From the NCBI GenBank assembly GCA_947683625.1, contig CANTUR010000540.1, forward strand, positions 10,001-74,000: DNA of 64,000 bases, in the 5' to 3' direction. The notes under the pieces were generated by a model. It worked only from the letters and a program-made list of their open reading frames with translations. It was not told the DNA's origin and did not search any database. The DNA comes from Mallotus nudiflorus. Lineage: Eukaryota > Streptophyta > Magnoliopsida > Malpighiales > Euphorbiaceae. This document shows, piece by piece, positions 21,465-33,327 of this stretch (its first letter is position 1; every line of letters begins with the position of its first letter). The position numbers and the translations under genes are program-made.

Positions 21465-22285
21465 TTAATTGATTATACGATCAAGTATAATCGGTATCAC
21501 ACAACCGAGTGTGATGCCTTTTTTCAAATCAGACTATACGACCGAGTGTAGTCGGCATTGTATGACCGAGTGCAATGTATCTTCAATCGATTATACAACA
21601 GAGTATAATCAACATCACATGACCAAGTGTGATGTCTCTTTTCAAATCAGACTATACGACTGAGTGTAGTCAGCATTGTACGACCGAGTGCAATGTATCT
21701 TTAGTCAATTATAAGACCGAGTATAATCAGCATCACACGATCGAGTGTGATGCCTCTTTTCAAATCAAACTATACGACCGAGTGTAGTCAACATTGTATG
21801 ACTGAGTGCAATGTATCTTCAATTGATTATATGACCGAGTATAATCAGTATCACACGACCCGAGTATAATCAGCATCACACAACCGAGTGTGATGCCTTT
21901 TTTCAAATTAGACTATACGACCGAGTGTAGTCAGCATTGTATGACCGAGTGCAATGTATCTTTAATTGATTATACAACCGAGTATATTCAGCATCATATG
22001 ATTGAGTGTGATATTCCTTTTCAAAACAGACTATACGATAGAGTGTAGTCGACATTACACGACCGAGTGCAATGTATCCTCAATCAATTATACGATCGAG
22101 TATAATTAGCATCATACGACCGAGTATGATGTAATTTTTCAATTCAATGCTATATGTCTGAGTATAGTCAAACATTGTACGTCCGAGTACAATGTGTTTC
22201 ATTCACTCAAGGTTATATGACTGAGTATAATCAATATCATTACGACCAAGTATGATATGAAATGCTGTACGTCCGAGTATAGCAA
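21465..22285. repeat. tandem array of covarying hairpins between PMD gene and 3' LTR (Tat-A)
   Basis: About 6.5 units of ~118 bp (unit starts near 21532, 21650, 21768, 21911, 22029, 22148). Each unit holds four hairpins with the same 8-base loop, close to CGACCGAG, and different 7-base arms: GACTATA/TGTAGTC, CATTGTA/TGCAATG, GATTATA/TATAATC, CATCACA/TGTGATG. Spacer text TTTTCAAATC recurs. The third interval is 143 bp because of a ~25-bp internal duplication. Ogre/Tat elements are known to carry tandem repeats in this position; the hairpin design is what I see here. Confidence 0.9.
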
Positions 22286-22379
22286 ATTCACAAGTAGAAA
22301 CTTCAAGGAGCAGGTAAGTATCCTAAATTTAGAAATTGGGTGCTATTTTGCTTTGCCGCAATTTGTCAAGCAAACAGCG

Positions 22380-22393
22380 ACAAAGGGGGCAAC
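22380..22393 (+). other. polypurine tract (Tat-A)
   Basis: ACAAAGGGGGCAAC ends right at TGTAGACACCC, the start of the 3' LTR, and primes plus-strand synthesis. Confidence 0.75.
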
Positions 22394-22617
22394 TGTAGAC
22401 ACCCAATTTTGGGATGACATGTTATGGATGCAGCAAAGGACTCCAATGATGAAGATGTCTTTGATACTTAATCTTTAAAATTCTAAGGGCTTAAATGCAG
22501 CTTTTAAAGGAAGGATTTAATGTTTTCAGGGACTAAATTGCAAGGTTTTTTAGGACCTAATTGCAAAATTTAAATTCTTTTAGGATCCTTTTTGTAATTA
22601 AATGTTAAAAAAATATA

Positions 22618-22762
22618 TGTCAGAATTCCATTATTCTGATCGGAATTATGTAATTCTGATCGAAATTATGTAACTCTGATTGGAATTACACTAATTTCGA
22701 TTAGGATTGTATAATTCCGATCAGAATTACACAACCCCGATCGGAATTGAATTCTTCCATCT
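22618..22762. repeat. array of TTCYGATCGGAA palindromes in Tat-A U3
   Basis: Six to seven imperfect ~23-bp units of the type ATTCTGATCGGAAT followed by TATGTA or TACAC (first clear unit 22633-22646). Also present, inverted, in the solo LTR at about 35160-35255. Confidence 0.8.
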
Positions 22763-23039
22763 CTATTTCCTATTTTTAATTCAGTTTTAATTGGTTTAAA
22801 ATTCCTAATTAACTCAATCCTAATTGGTTTAAAATTCCTAAATATAATTTTAAGTATTAATATTATACTTTAGGAATTAGAATCACATTAGGATTGGGGT
22901 TAGGCTCCCTAATTCCACTACATAAAGAAGAGGAGGAGGGAAACCGAGAAAAAAAAAAGAGAAAAAGAGAAAAAGAAGAGGAAGAAAATGTGATTTTCTT
23001 TTGAATTTTTTACAAAAAAATTCCTTTTAATTGAACAAT

Positions 23040-24379
23040 TGTTGATCATTTGTATGATCAAACTCCTAATTTTGGACTTTGAAAAACAATTTTTATACTA
23101 ATAATTTTAATTAAGTGTGTATGGAATTATATACCAAACATATACCAAGCATATACACTTTTGGGTGAATAGTGATTTTTTCGGGCTGTTTGAACCTCTG
23201 AGCTTGAAGAAGACTTTTGACTTATTTAGAGCTCTTAAATGTGAAAATGAGCTTCTTTAATTTTTAATTAGACATATTAATCTTTCCAATTGTGCTTGCT
23301 TATGAAAATCCAAGTTCATTTGGGTATGCAAATCTTCAGTCGAAGTCAGCATATACAGCTTGCATTTCAGTTTGCACAGCTCTTGGTATTTCAGAAATAT
23401 CTTGAGATAAAGATGTTCAAATAAGGTGATTCAAAGTTTTATGGAAAGATAAGACAATTATCTAAAATTTTTGTGAAGATATTTTGGCTGAATCAATCGT
23501 TCTTCAGTCTTGTTCACGAGCATCTTTTGAAGTGGTCATGAGTAGTCTGTCAATAGAGCATTTGGAGCATGTTTTTGCCAAAAGATGGTAGTACTCCTCA
23601 TGAGTGCTCCTCACAAGCTGGTGGATCATGACTTGGTCATGAGCAAACACCTGACAGCATTCCAACAGGAATTTTTGAATACAACGGCTATAATTTCACC
23701 CCTCACGAGCACTGTTCACTCGTTGAGGCGCTCGTGAGCAGCCCTTGAGCTGCCATAAGTTCAATAATTGATTCAAAATCAATTCTAAACATTGGAGACA
23801 TGATTGATACATCTAAAAAAATACATTTTTGAGTGTTTTTCTATAGAAACACAACTTAGAATTCAATTGAAAGGTTAAGAAAACTTGTGCATCATTCATC
23901 ATTTTCTTAAACATTCAATTGAGCTCTAAAACTTTCATTTAAACAATTATTTGTGTATAACTCTTATGAGAGTTGGTGAGTGATTATAATATACATTCTT
24001 ATTCTTCTATTTTCTGGGTTTAAAAAATAGGAAGTGATATTCTATTCTAAAGGAATTGGTTTAAGTGTTTAGCCATTAAAACACTTGGGAATTTGGTTTT
24101 TGAGGTGAGCCTTGAAAACTCAAGATTGTAAGGTTATAAGAGCGAGCCATAAAACTCTTGTGTATTCTTAATCTTGTTAATAAGATTTTAGGTGATTAAA
24201 AAATCCTAACTTGGGGATAAGTCAGGTGGAGACATAGGATTATTTGTGAATCCGAACTCCTTAAATATTTATGTTCATCATTCTTCCTTCTCTACTCTTA
24301 CTCACTTCTTGCAAATAATTCCTTTAATTTCCCATTTTTTTTCAATAGTCCTATTCACCCCCCCTCTAGGACTCTTTCA
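23040..24379 (+). mobile_element. Copia-like solo LTR (1340 bp) inside the Tat-A 3' LTR
   Basis: Begins TGTTGATC and ends CTCTTTCA, flanked by ACAAT (23035-23039) and ATAAT (24380-24384). The empty site is visible in the solo Tat-A LTR (inverted, around 34815), and removing the insert restores its length. The block ATTCACCCCCCCTCTAGGACT near 24354 (read in part) is typical of the right end of plant Ty1/copia LTRs. Orientation and superfamily rest on that motif. Confidence 0.7.
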
Positions 24380-24526
24380 ATAATTAATTTAAGATTCATG
24401 AAGAATTTTGAAGAAGAAGATTTGAAGATTTATTAAGAACGGTGGAACTACCAATCTGAGGAGTACCCTAAATCATTCATAATCATATCATCTTCTTCTT
24501 ATTATTTATTTATTTATTTATTTGTT

Positions 24527-24539
24527 TTGTATATTATTA

Positions 24540-24604
<65 letters not shown>

Positions 24605-24618
24605 TTCTTCTTCTTCTT
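24527..24618. repeat. (ATT)n then (TTC)n microsatellite
   Basis: About 25 ATT units pass into four or five TTC units. At the equivalent place the other Tat-A LTR (34620-34700, inverted) has an interrupted AAT/AAAT run. Confidence 0.9.
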
Positions 24619-25878
24619 TTCTAGTTATTATCATAATTTATTCATTAATCATAATTTTATCTTATTTTTTATGGTAATTATGGAGGAAAATGCATGATGA
24701 TCATGTGGGGAGGGATGAATTCATAAGAAGTCCGTGGAAGACTATGGATAAAGCCTCGTAGAGACTTAGTTTCTAGGGTTTTATTTTATTTTTATTTTTA
24801 TTATCTTTATTTTTATTTATTGTTTTATTTTTATTTTATTAATTATTTTATGAATTAATATAATAGCCTAAATAGTGGGAGTAATAAAATTACATGTATG
24901 GTTATTTGTTTATTTTTTATTTAATTGGTTAGTAAAATTAGGTTTCAATTAGGTAATTATTTAAAATCAATGGAGGAAGTAGATTAATTTAGGTTGCTTG
25001 ATAATAAAATTAGGGTTTTAGTAAGGATTAATTTAGTTAGTTGTTTGATCTTATTTAATTATTCCTTTTATGTTTTTATTTGTTTTTGTGCTTATTTATT
25101 ATATTTATGTGTTTTGGGCCTTAAGCCCATTTTAGGTCTTGATTTATTTATTTATTTTTTAGATAATTCTTTTAGCCCATCTCACTTAAATAGGTTTAAT
25201 TAATTAAAATATATTTTTAGGTCCATAATTAATTAATTAGATTAGAAATATCGTTAGGCCCATTTAGTTAATTAGACATAGGCCCACCTAATTTAATTTA
25301 ATTAATTTAGACTTAGCCCATTTAATTTAAGCCATTTTCTTTATAATTTATAGATTTAAGCTCATAGTTAGAATTAAAATTAGTAGACTTAAGTTCATTT
25401 AATTAAAATCAAAAGGAATTAGGTCTTTAGGTTCACTTATAAATTAAAAACATGTAGATTTAGCTTATTTATTTAAAATCCATGTAGATTAGACTAACTT
25501 AGGGATTATGTGATTTATTGAATGCATTATTTACTTGTATATTTATGACTAGTTTGCCTTGGAGTTGATTGTTTTGGGTTTATATGAAATTGCATGTAAA
25601 TAGAGAATAAGATAATAATCCATGAGGTAATTCTAAATGAACACAAGACTGAAAGAAGTTGGTATTCCGTATCTAGAATCTCCTAGTTATGGTGCTAGCT
25701 TTCTTTTAAGGAATTGAGTACTACCTTTTCGATTTGTCCCAGTTATTACCCTGGGCGGCGACTCCTCATCTCCACACTATGTCTTTGTGATAGTGGTTAG
25801 TGTGTTCTCTAGAGTCCTGAGCTCAAACAGTGTCGTGGTTACTAAAATGTTGGACATGCGCTAAACCCGCCGTCTACA

Positions 25879-28800
25879 CCACCCAGGGTGATAACTGGGA
25901 CAAATAAAAAAGATGGTACTCGATTCCCTAAAAGAAAGGTAACGCTAAAAATAAGATATTCTGGATACGGAATACCAACTTCTTTCAGTCTTGTGTTCAT
26001 TTAGATACACTTTATGAATTATTATCTTATCCTCTATTTACATGCAATTTCATGTAAACCCTTATTTTAACAATTAACTCAAAGGCAAACTAGTCATGAA
26101 ATATATAAGTAAACAATGCATTCATCATAATCCCTAAGTTAGTCTAATCTATATTGATTTTAATTAATTGGGCTAAATCTACATGTTTTAATTTACAAGT
26201 GAGCCTAAAGGGCCTAATTCCTTAATTTTATTTAAGTGAACCTAAATCTATTTCATTTTAAATTTAAAAATGGGCCTAAATCTACAAATTATGAAGTATT
26301 TAAATTAGTGAGCCTAATTGTACATGTTTTAATTCTAAGTTGATCTTAAATCTACAGGTTATGAAAAAGACTTTAATTTAATGGACTAAGTCTAATTAAT
26401 CTTGTTAAATTGTGTGAAATTGTCTAATTTACTAAATGGGTCTAAGTTATCTCTAACGTAAAAATCTAATTAATTATGGGCCTAATGATGCATTTTAATT
26501 AATCAAACCTAATCTTAATTAAATAAGTAAATTTATGAATAAAGTGAATCTAATTATCAAACCTAAAAAAACCCTAAATTTAGTTAAGTGGATTAGAATC
26601 TAATATGGGCTTAAGGCCCAAACACATGAAAAATAAATAAACAAGCCCAAAAATAAATAAAAGATAGCAAAACAATTAAATAAAAGATCAAACAACCAAT
26701 TAATTATTTCTTCTAAAACCCTAATTTTAATTAACATGCAATCCTAAATTAATCTACTTCTTCTATTGATTTGAATTAATTACCCAATTGGAACCCTAAC
26801 TTTACTAACCAATTAATTAAAATAAACAAACAACCACACACAATTTCACTATTCCCACTATTGGGGCTATTACAATAATCTATTGAGAATAAAAAGAAAA
26901 AATAATACAACCCAAAAAAAACATAAATAAAATAAAGTAATAAAATAAAAAAATAAAAACCCTAGAAATTATATTTCTACAAGGTCTTATCCATGACATT
27001 CCATGGACTTCTCATGAATTGAATCTTTCAAACAAGATCATCATGTTTTTTTCCTCCATAATCACCATAAAAAGAAACAAAAATTATGATTAGTGAATAA
27101 ATTATAAAGAAATTTGAATAAATTGAAACTCAACAAAATAAAAAAGAAAAATAAAATAAAAAGAAAGAAATATGGAGAAGATGATGCTTATGGATGGTTT
27201 TTAATAGAGTGCTCCTTAGATTTTGTAAAATCACTGTTCTTGATATGTCTTCAAATATTCTTCTTCTACTTCTCCTAAGGTCTTCAATTAATCAATCAAA
27301 CACAAGAGAATTTTTGTAGAGTAATTCAACAAAATAAAATATTATAGAAAGTGTAAGCACCCAATTCAAGATGCAATTGTGCACAATTGCGACGTAAGCC
27401 CCCTATGATGAAATTTATTCAAAATGAACTCGGTTGTCGATTTTCTGGACTTTAAGGACTAAGTTACAATGTTTTTAGGACTTGATTGCAAAAAATAAAG
27501 TTTTTAGGGGTCTTTTGGTAATTAAAAGTTAAAATAATAATAATAATTTTTTAAGATCAGCATCATTAATGTCGATCAACATTGCACATTGCCAATGCAT
27601 GAAAATCTTGTTTTTTGATTTTTTTTGTCAAATTTTCTCTTTTTTGATTGGTTAAAAATTTATTTTATTTATTTTTTGTTAGTAGATAATGTGGTCAAAA
27701 CGCATAAAAAATTTTGAAAATAAACAGATAGAGTATGTTTCCTGGAATTGAGAAGATCAACTAGCAAGTCTCTGCTTTTAAAAGGCAGAGATTGCGTGAG
27801 TGAAGTGGGACGGCGCAAAAACCCTATAATTGTGAAAAATCAGAGACATTACTGAGAAGAAAACTGCACAATACTCAAAATCTTGATTTTTTTTTGTTTC
27901 TTAAAACCCTAGTTTCTTGATACTATTCTTTAAAGGCTTTGAAAAGAACAATTTGTCTTTACATGCAATCAGTCCTTGTCCGAAATCAAACAATGAGTTT
28001 AAAAATGGTGACAATCCCAATCTGAGGGGCCATCCAAAAGCATATGCACAACATCTTATTTCCATTTTCTCATGTCTTTTGATTTTCTTTTTAATTTAAT
28101 TTCCTTTAATTGTTATTTTGTTATTTTACTCATTTGGCTAATGTGATTTTTGTGATTTTTTTGTGTTTTCCTTTTGGAATCCAATTAGAGATTGATGAAG
28201 TCACTACCAGATATCCAGAAATCAAATAGAAGATCCATGGAATGCCATGGATTCGAAACTGTGATTAGATTTTAGGGTTTGATGTTTTTGCATTTATTAT
28301 TATTTTTCTGTATTTTGTGTGTTAATTAATTTGGGTTTGTAATTAATTTTAATTTCCAGTACGTAGAATATTGTAATAACTCCAGTAGTGGGAATAGTAA
28401 AATTTTACTTTTTTTCTTTTAAAATGAATTAGTAATTTAGGTTCAAATGGGTAAAAATCAATTAAAATCAATTATGGGTGTAGATTAATTTAGGGTTGCA
28501 TATAAATTAATTTAGGATTTTTAGAAAATCACATAAATTTTGTGTTTAATATGATTTTGTTATGATTTTTGTTTGGGTTTTGTTTTTAGATCTTTAGTTC
28601 TTTGAGCCCCAAGCCCACAATATGTTCAAACCACAAAATAAAATAGACTTAAAATGGCTTATGTTTATTAATTAAAATCAATTTAGGCCCATTAGGATAA
28701 TTTAGACTTAGGCCCATTTTTAGATTAACTAAAATTAATTTAGACTTAGCTCAGCCCATCTAATTTCATTTCTTTTTAAAAAATAAATAGACTTAGGCCC

Positions 28801-29938
28801 ATTTCCCATTTTAAAACAAATAGACTTAGGCCCACTTATAAAATCCAATTTCTTTAAAAATTTGTAGATTTAGACCTATTTGTAGATAATTGAAATCAAT
28901 AGACTTAGGCTCATTAACTAATAACAATGTAGACCCACCTTTAGTCCCATTTTCATTTGTAAATAAAAATTGTAAATCTAACTAACTTTCAATAAAATTA
29001 ACCTAGTTTAGACTTAGGGATGATGCGCTTGAATGCATTTTTATGTGTGTTTATATTGACTATACATATAGATGTTCAAATAGGGTTTAATAAAATTGCT
29101 TGTAATTAGAGAATGAAGTAATAATTTATAAAGTAATTCTAAATGAACATGAGACTAAGAGAAGTTACTATTCCATTCCAAGAATCTCCTGTTTATGGTG
29201 CTAACTTTCTTTTAGAGAATTGAGTACCACCAATCGAATTGTCCCAGTTATTACTCTTGGTGGCGACTCCTCTTCTCCATGCTATGACTTTGTGGCATAG
29301 TAGTGTGTTCCCTTAGGCCTTGAGCCTAAATAATGTCGCGGTTGCTAAAATCTTGGGCGCGTGCTAAATCCCGCCTTCTACAGAAAGCTCTTAAAAAAAA
29401 TCAATCAATCAAAAAACTGTAAAAATACTGCTTCCCTAAAAATCCCTTCTCCAAAAGTCCCCCCTTTTCTAAAGGAGCCAAACACATCCTTTTATAGCAA
29501 AACAACATAGAAACCCTAGTTTCACGTTTCTATAGAGTTTTATTCCTAAAAGGACTTTATTTTCTTAAAATACTAGATAAATACCAAAAAAATTTCTTCG
29601 ACCAATCAGGATTTAAAAAAAAGCAATTTTTATTTTTCAAAAATAAAAAAACCAAACAGAAAGGTCCAACCAGAATTGTGTAATTTTGATTAGAATTATA
29701 AAATTTTGATATTTTTTAACTTTTAATTATAAAGGACGCCTGAAAGAATTTAAGTTTTACGATTAGATCCTTAAAAAACATTACAATTTAGTCCTTGAAA
29801 AATTAAATCCTTTCTTTGAAAAATATAATCAGACCTCTGAAGTTTTAAAACTCATACATTGAAGACCTATTTAACATTTTCATCATTGGAGTCCTTTGTT
29901 GCATCTATAACTCATTATCCCAAAATTGGGTGCCTAAA
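25879..29938 (-). mobile_element. inverted Tat-A-type LTR, split by a solo LTR
   Basis: Reverse-strand Tat-A LTR in two parts, 25879-27351 and 29383-29938. Its outer 118 bp at the left (the U5 end; compare 33328-33448) is missing; it starts with CCACCCAGGG, straight after the plus-strand 3' LTR. The right end GGGTGCCTAAA is a decayed form of GGGTGTCTACA. It abuts the Tekay-2 5' LTR remnant. Likely the older target into which Tat-A inserted. Confidence 0.85.
27352..29382 (+). mobile_element. Tat-A' solo LTR (2031 bp), TSD GAAAG
   Basis: Starts TGTAAGCACCC and ends CGCCTTCTACA, flanked by exact GAAAG copies (27347-27351 and 29383-29387). The left third matches the Tat-A' 5' LTR at 57981 rather than Tat-A; the right half is common to both. 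A TTTTAAAAG box sits within a palindrome at 27769-27791. Confidence 0.95.
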
Positions 29939-31129
29939 GAGTCTGTCTCAAGGAGCACAAACTTATGAGTTATTATTCTATATATGCCTTGCATATAGGA
30001 TACATGATTATGAGCATCCATGTTTTTATTATGTATTTAAACATGAATTATCTTATTAAATGATTTAGTATATTTTTGGTATATTTCTAGTATATTTTTT
30101 TTGTATATTTTGATATATATGTGGCATATATATTTAGAATATTCTTAGTATATTTTTGGTATATGTTTAGGATATAATTTGTGTATTTCTTTATAAAATG
30201 GATGCCATTATGTTTTAATTTTTCATTTATTATTTTCCAACATATATACGATTTATTTGAAGGATATCAGTAGAATGTGCTACTTAGTGGGTTACACTAG
30301 GACTGTGTACATATTAGTATGTTAGATTTAGGATTTGACATTATGAGAGACTTATTGATTGATTATTGAAAATGGCAGTAAGTGAGTAGTGTGATTGCGG
30401 GTGTTGGGTTGACCTAGTGTTTTGGGGCCAATTACACTAACAGTGAGACTGTGGGAGCTCGGTTAACTTAGTGTCTTGGGGCCAGTCTACAGTCCAAAAA
30501 TGGAATAAGAGATTTACTTTGGAATTTAGTAAGCCTGTTGGCTAGTGAGATATTTTGATTGAGGTTGAGAATATTTTTAGGGTTCTATTTGATCCTTCAC
30601 TTAAATAAACTTTTTTTGCATTTATTATTATTATATAAAATTGAATTTCTGTATCCGTGTGAAATGTCTGTATATGTATAATATTATAGTGATGCTTGAC
30701 TGTATATGACTTTAGGTTGCATGTATATATATTATAATAATTCACTCAGTAAGGTCTAACTCCCCTTTTTTACAGGATCTTCCTTTTTAGACCTCCTTAG
30801 TAGTACTTTACACTAGTCTTCTTCAGCCTCGGCTAGACTATGTAAACTTTATATCTGAACTTTTGTTGAAAACTGCAGTAGTAGTGTTGTTATAATAGAT
30901 GTGTATTGTTTTGATTTGAGATTTTATATCAGAACATTGTATGAAATACTTTCATTATGATATGATATTTAAGAATTGCTTTTATATTAAATAAATTTTT
31001 TAATTTTGGCATATTTTTCTATTATTATTGCATGTATTTTAATTTTTAAGGCTTGCTACAGGTTTCAGATTCTAAAGAATTCCTATTCCCCTTAGTGTTG
31101 GCCATGGCGCTCGGTTTTAGGTCGTAACA
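29939..31129 (+). repeat. Tekay-2 5' LTR, right part
   Basis: Aligns with about 39991-41164 of the 3' LTR, starting at GAGTCT and ending GTCGTAACA. The left ~1.75 kb is missing and replaced by the inverted Tat LTR. Includes the Tekay hairpin pair (30396-30490). Confidence 0.88.
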
Positions 31130-31132
31130 AAA

Positions 31133-31152
31133 TTGGTATCAAAGCCTAGGTT
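31133..31152 (+). other. primer binding site for initiator Met tRNA (Tekay-2)
   Basis: TTGGTATCAAAGCCTAGGTT follows the LTR end by three bases. The family form is TGGTATCAGAGC, complementary to the 3' end of initiator tRNA-Met; one G is A here. Confidence 0.85.
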
Positions 31153-31312
31153 ATTAGTGTTGTGCCACTTAGCTTTTCAAAGTTGTGTTTTCTTTGAAAC
31201 TACTGCAATAAATTAGGTTTGATTATGTCTTCAATAAGTTTTCTGTGTAATCGTTAGGTTTTTTATTTGTTGTCTATTTTGTCTAAATCCTGTTGGTTTT
31301 TGTCTTTTCAAA

Positions 31313-32660
31313 ATGAGGAGGCGAGCACGGTGTTGCTCCACTAGTCCTTGAGGCTGAGGATGATGACTCCTTTTAGGATAAGATTTTACCTCTTGAGCCA
31401 CCAGCCAAGCGCAGAGGGTAGAGGTAAAGGTAGACCTAAGGATCGATAGGTCATTATAAGCAAAGAGATCTACAGGACGAGGAACCTATAGAGCCAAAGT
31501 ACGAGGAAGCTGTTATACCTCCAATCGCACCGCAGATGCAACTTGTCAATCAGTAGGGTATGTTTGACTTTGAGGCCGCGTTGTTTTACACCAGAGTCAT
31601 TTGATGGGACGTCAGACCCTCTAGATTTTTTACATGTCATTCAGATGAGGACTCAGACTGCTCAAACCGAGTATCAGAGGATTATGATAGTTGAGCTATC
31701 TATTAAGGGACCAGCCCTGGATTAGTTCATTTAGGTCATTTAGCTGCACATGATGATAATGACTTGGGCTCAGTTTCGAGAGAGGTTTATGAGGCATTTC
31801 TGTCTTGACCCACTATGGATGAGCTATAGACTTCGGTTGACAAGCATTTCTAGAGGTGACAGATCTATAGAGGACTACACCAGAGAGTTCCTCTAACTAG
31901 GTCGATATGTAGAGGATTTAATGTGAGATCAATATTTAGCTGTTACATCATACGTTACTGGACTAGGTTATACTTTTTGCCAAGATGCCTACTGCAGGGC
32001 TTACTCTTGAATTGGTGATAGAGTTGGCCAAGGAGATAGGCTTAGATTGGTTAGGTAGGGAGTTATGCTTGATTACTATCAGCTGGGAGGTGTTTAGTTA
32101 GGAGGATTTCATAGCACACTATTCCAGACGTTTCAAGTTGGCTTTAGCAATCATCAGAGAAGATCTTATTAGCAGAGCTAGAGGCTTCAATAGAGAGTTC
32201 ACAAGAGTAGCAGGCATGGCCAAGGAGGATTGCGTAGACCCGTCATATTTGGTTATGGTGCTTCTAATAATAGTAGTGGTCAGAGTCAGGTTATGACAGT
32301 ATGGGATCAACAACTAGTGCTTGTCGGATATGTGTGAGAGTCCATTAAGGACTATACTACATGACTCATAGAGCTTATTTTTTATGTAAAAAGATGGGAC
32401 ATTTTGCCAAATCGTGTCCTTATTTTGGCTATCAATAGCCATTTTTATAGCAGTCTATCGCTAGTTTAGCTCCAGCTCCTTCTCAGTTGCCTTCAGCTTT
32501 ACAACATAGATTGTTGCCTAGCAGGGGTGAGGCAGAGGTAGTAGAGGAGGTGCCAAGGGTGTTGGTTAGGCTTCACCAATCAACAAGGAGGTCGAGGTCA
32601 GGCCAGAGTTTTCACCCTCACCCAGCAGGATGCTCAGGCATCCAACGCCGATGTTGCAGG
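31313..32660 (+). pseudogene. gag: gag of Tekay-2 (broken)
   Basis: Recognisable capsid pieces: F-T-P-E-S-F-D-G-T-S-D-P near 31580, W-A-Q-F-R-E-R-F near 31768, Y-R-L-R-L-T-S-I near 31825, S-I-E-D-Y-T-R-E-F near 31867, and the zinc-knuckle end C-K-K-M-G-H-F-A-K-S-C near 32385-32418. Gln- and Trp-type codons are often stops (near 31722, 31731, 31740, 31893). The knuckle is followed by a repetitive Gly/Arg-type hinge, which now reads out of frame (32487-32690). Confidence 0.75.
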
Positions 32661-33322
32661 TATACTTCTAGTCTGTTACTTGGATGCTAGAGTTTTGATT
32701 GATCTGGGTGCCACACATTCTTTTATGTCCCTTATTTTGCTTTGAAGTTATGTTGGTAAGCTTTGAGGATGGCTTTTCATTTATCTATCGCTACTCCTCT
32801 AAATGATTCGTTAGACATCGATGTTATTCTTTCTAGTTGTTCAGTGTAGTGGGAGACAGAGAATTGCCAGTGGAATTGGTATTATTGGATGTGATCCTTG
32901 GTATGGATTGGTTATCTCAACACTATACCGTTGTGGATTGTCAGAGTAAGGAGGTGATTTTTAAAATTTCAGATGAAGAAGAGTTTAAGTTTATGGGTGA
33001 TAAAAGTTCTGCACCTCAGAATCTTATCTCAACTATCATGACTAGGGAGATGCTAAAGAAGGGTTGTCAAGGATACTTGGCACTTGTCAGAGATACTTCA
33101 GTGGAGAAGTTATCTCTCACAGATGTTCCAGTTGCTTGTAAGTTTCCTGACATTTTTTCTAAGGAGTTGCCAGGTTTACCACCTCACAGAGAGATTGAGT
33201 TCTGTATAGATGTGGTTCCAGTCACAACTACTATCTCTATGCCACCCTATAGAATGGCTCTCATAGAGTTAAAGGAATTAAAGGAGCAGTTGTAGGATTT
33301 GTTAGATAAGGATTTAGTAGAC
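32661..33322 (+). pseudogene. pro: protease region and linker of Tekay-2
   Basis: Aspartic protease signature near 32690-32720, L-I-D-L-G-A-T-H-S-F; the usual Ser/Thr after the catalytic Asp is Leu (CTG at 32704). V-I-L-G-M-D-W-L-S-Q-H-Y follows near 32892, then an open frame (32837-33295) through the linker to a TAG at 33293, which replaces the Gln/Glu codon also lost in Tekay-1 near 1537. Interrupted at 33327 by the solo LTR. Confidence 0.8.
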
Positions 33323-33327
33323 CTAGT

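Larger units (their letters stand above)
4951..25878 (+). mobile_element. Tat-A: Tat/Ogre-clade Ty3/gypsy element with antisense genes
   Basis: Order on the plus strand: truncated 5' LTR, PBS of TGGCGACTCC type, leader, gag, protease with a G-patch-like tail, RT, RNase H, archaeal-type RNase H, integrase. Then two genes on the opposite strand, a hairpin tandem array, a polypurine tract and the 3' LTR. About 21 kb in total; removing the two nested solo LTRs gives about 16.2 kb, plus the missing ~1.07 kb of LTR body. The extra RNase H and antisense genes are known marks of the Tat clade. All genes are defective. It appears inserted into the older inverted LTR that starts at 25879. Confidence 0.85.
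22394..25878 (+). repeat. Tat-A 3' LTR (3485 bp, with nested Copia-like solo LTR)
   Basis: Begins TGTAGACACCC and ends CCGTCTACA, giving TGTAGAC/GTCTACA inverted ends. Without the 1345-bp insertion it is 2140 bp, the same as the solo copy at 33328-35469 (2142 bp). U3 carries a palindrome cluster (22618-22762) and an A/G-rich region with a TATA-like ACATAAAG near 22920. The right half has repeated AGGCCCA/GGGCCT motifs and the conserved end block with CCCTGGGCGGCGACTCC near 25750. Confidence 0.93.

Noticed and set aside
21465..22285. CRISPR-like array
   Set aside because: Units are tandem hairpins with no unique spacers and lie in a plant retrotransposon next to its polypurine tract.
23641..23760. 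GAGCAC/GTGCTC and GAGGCGCTCGTGAGC motifs as another palindromic module
   Set aside because: They lie inside the Copia-like solo LTR, occur only a few times and do not form a regular array.
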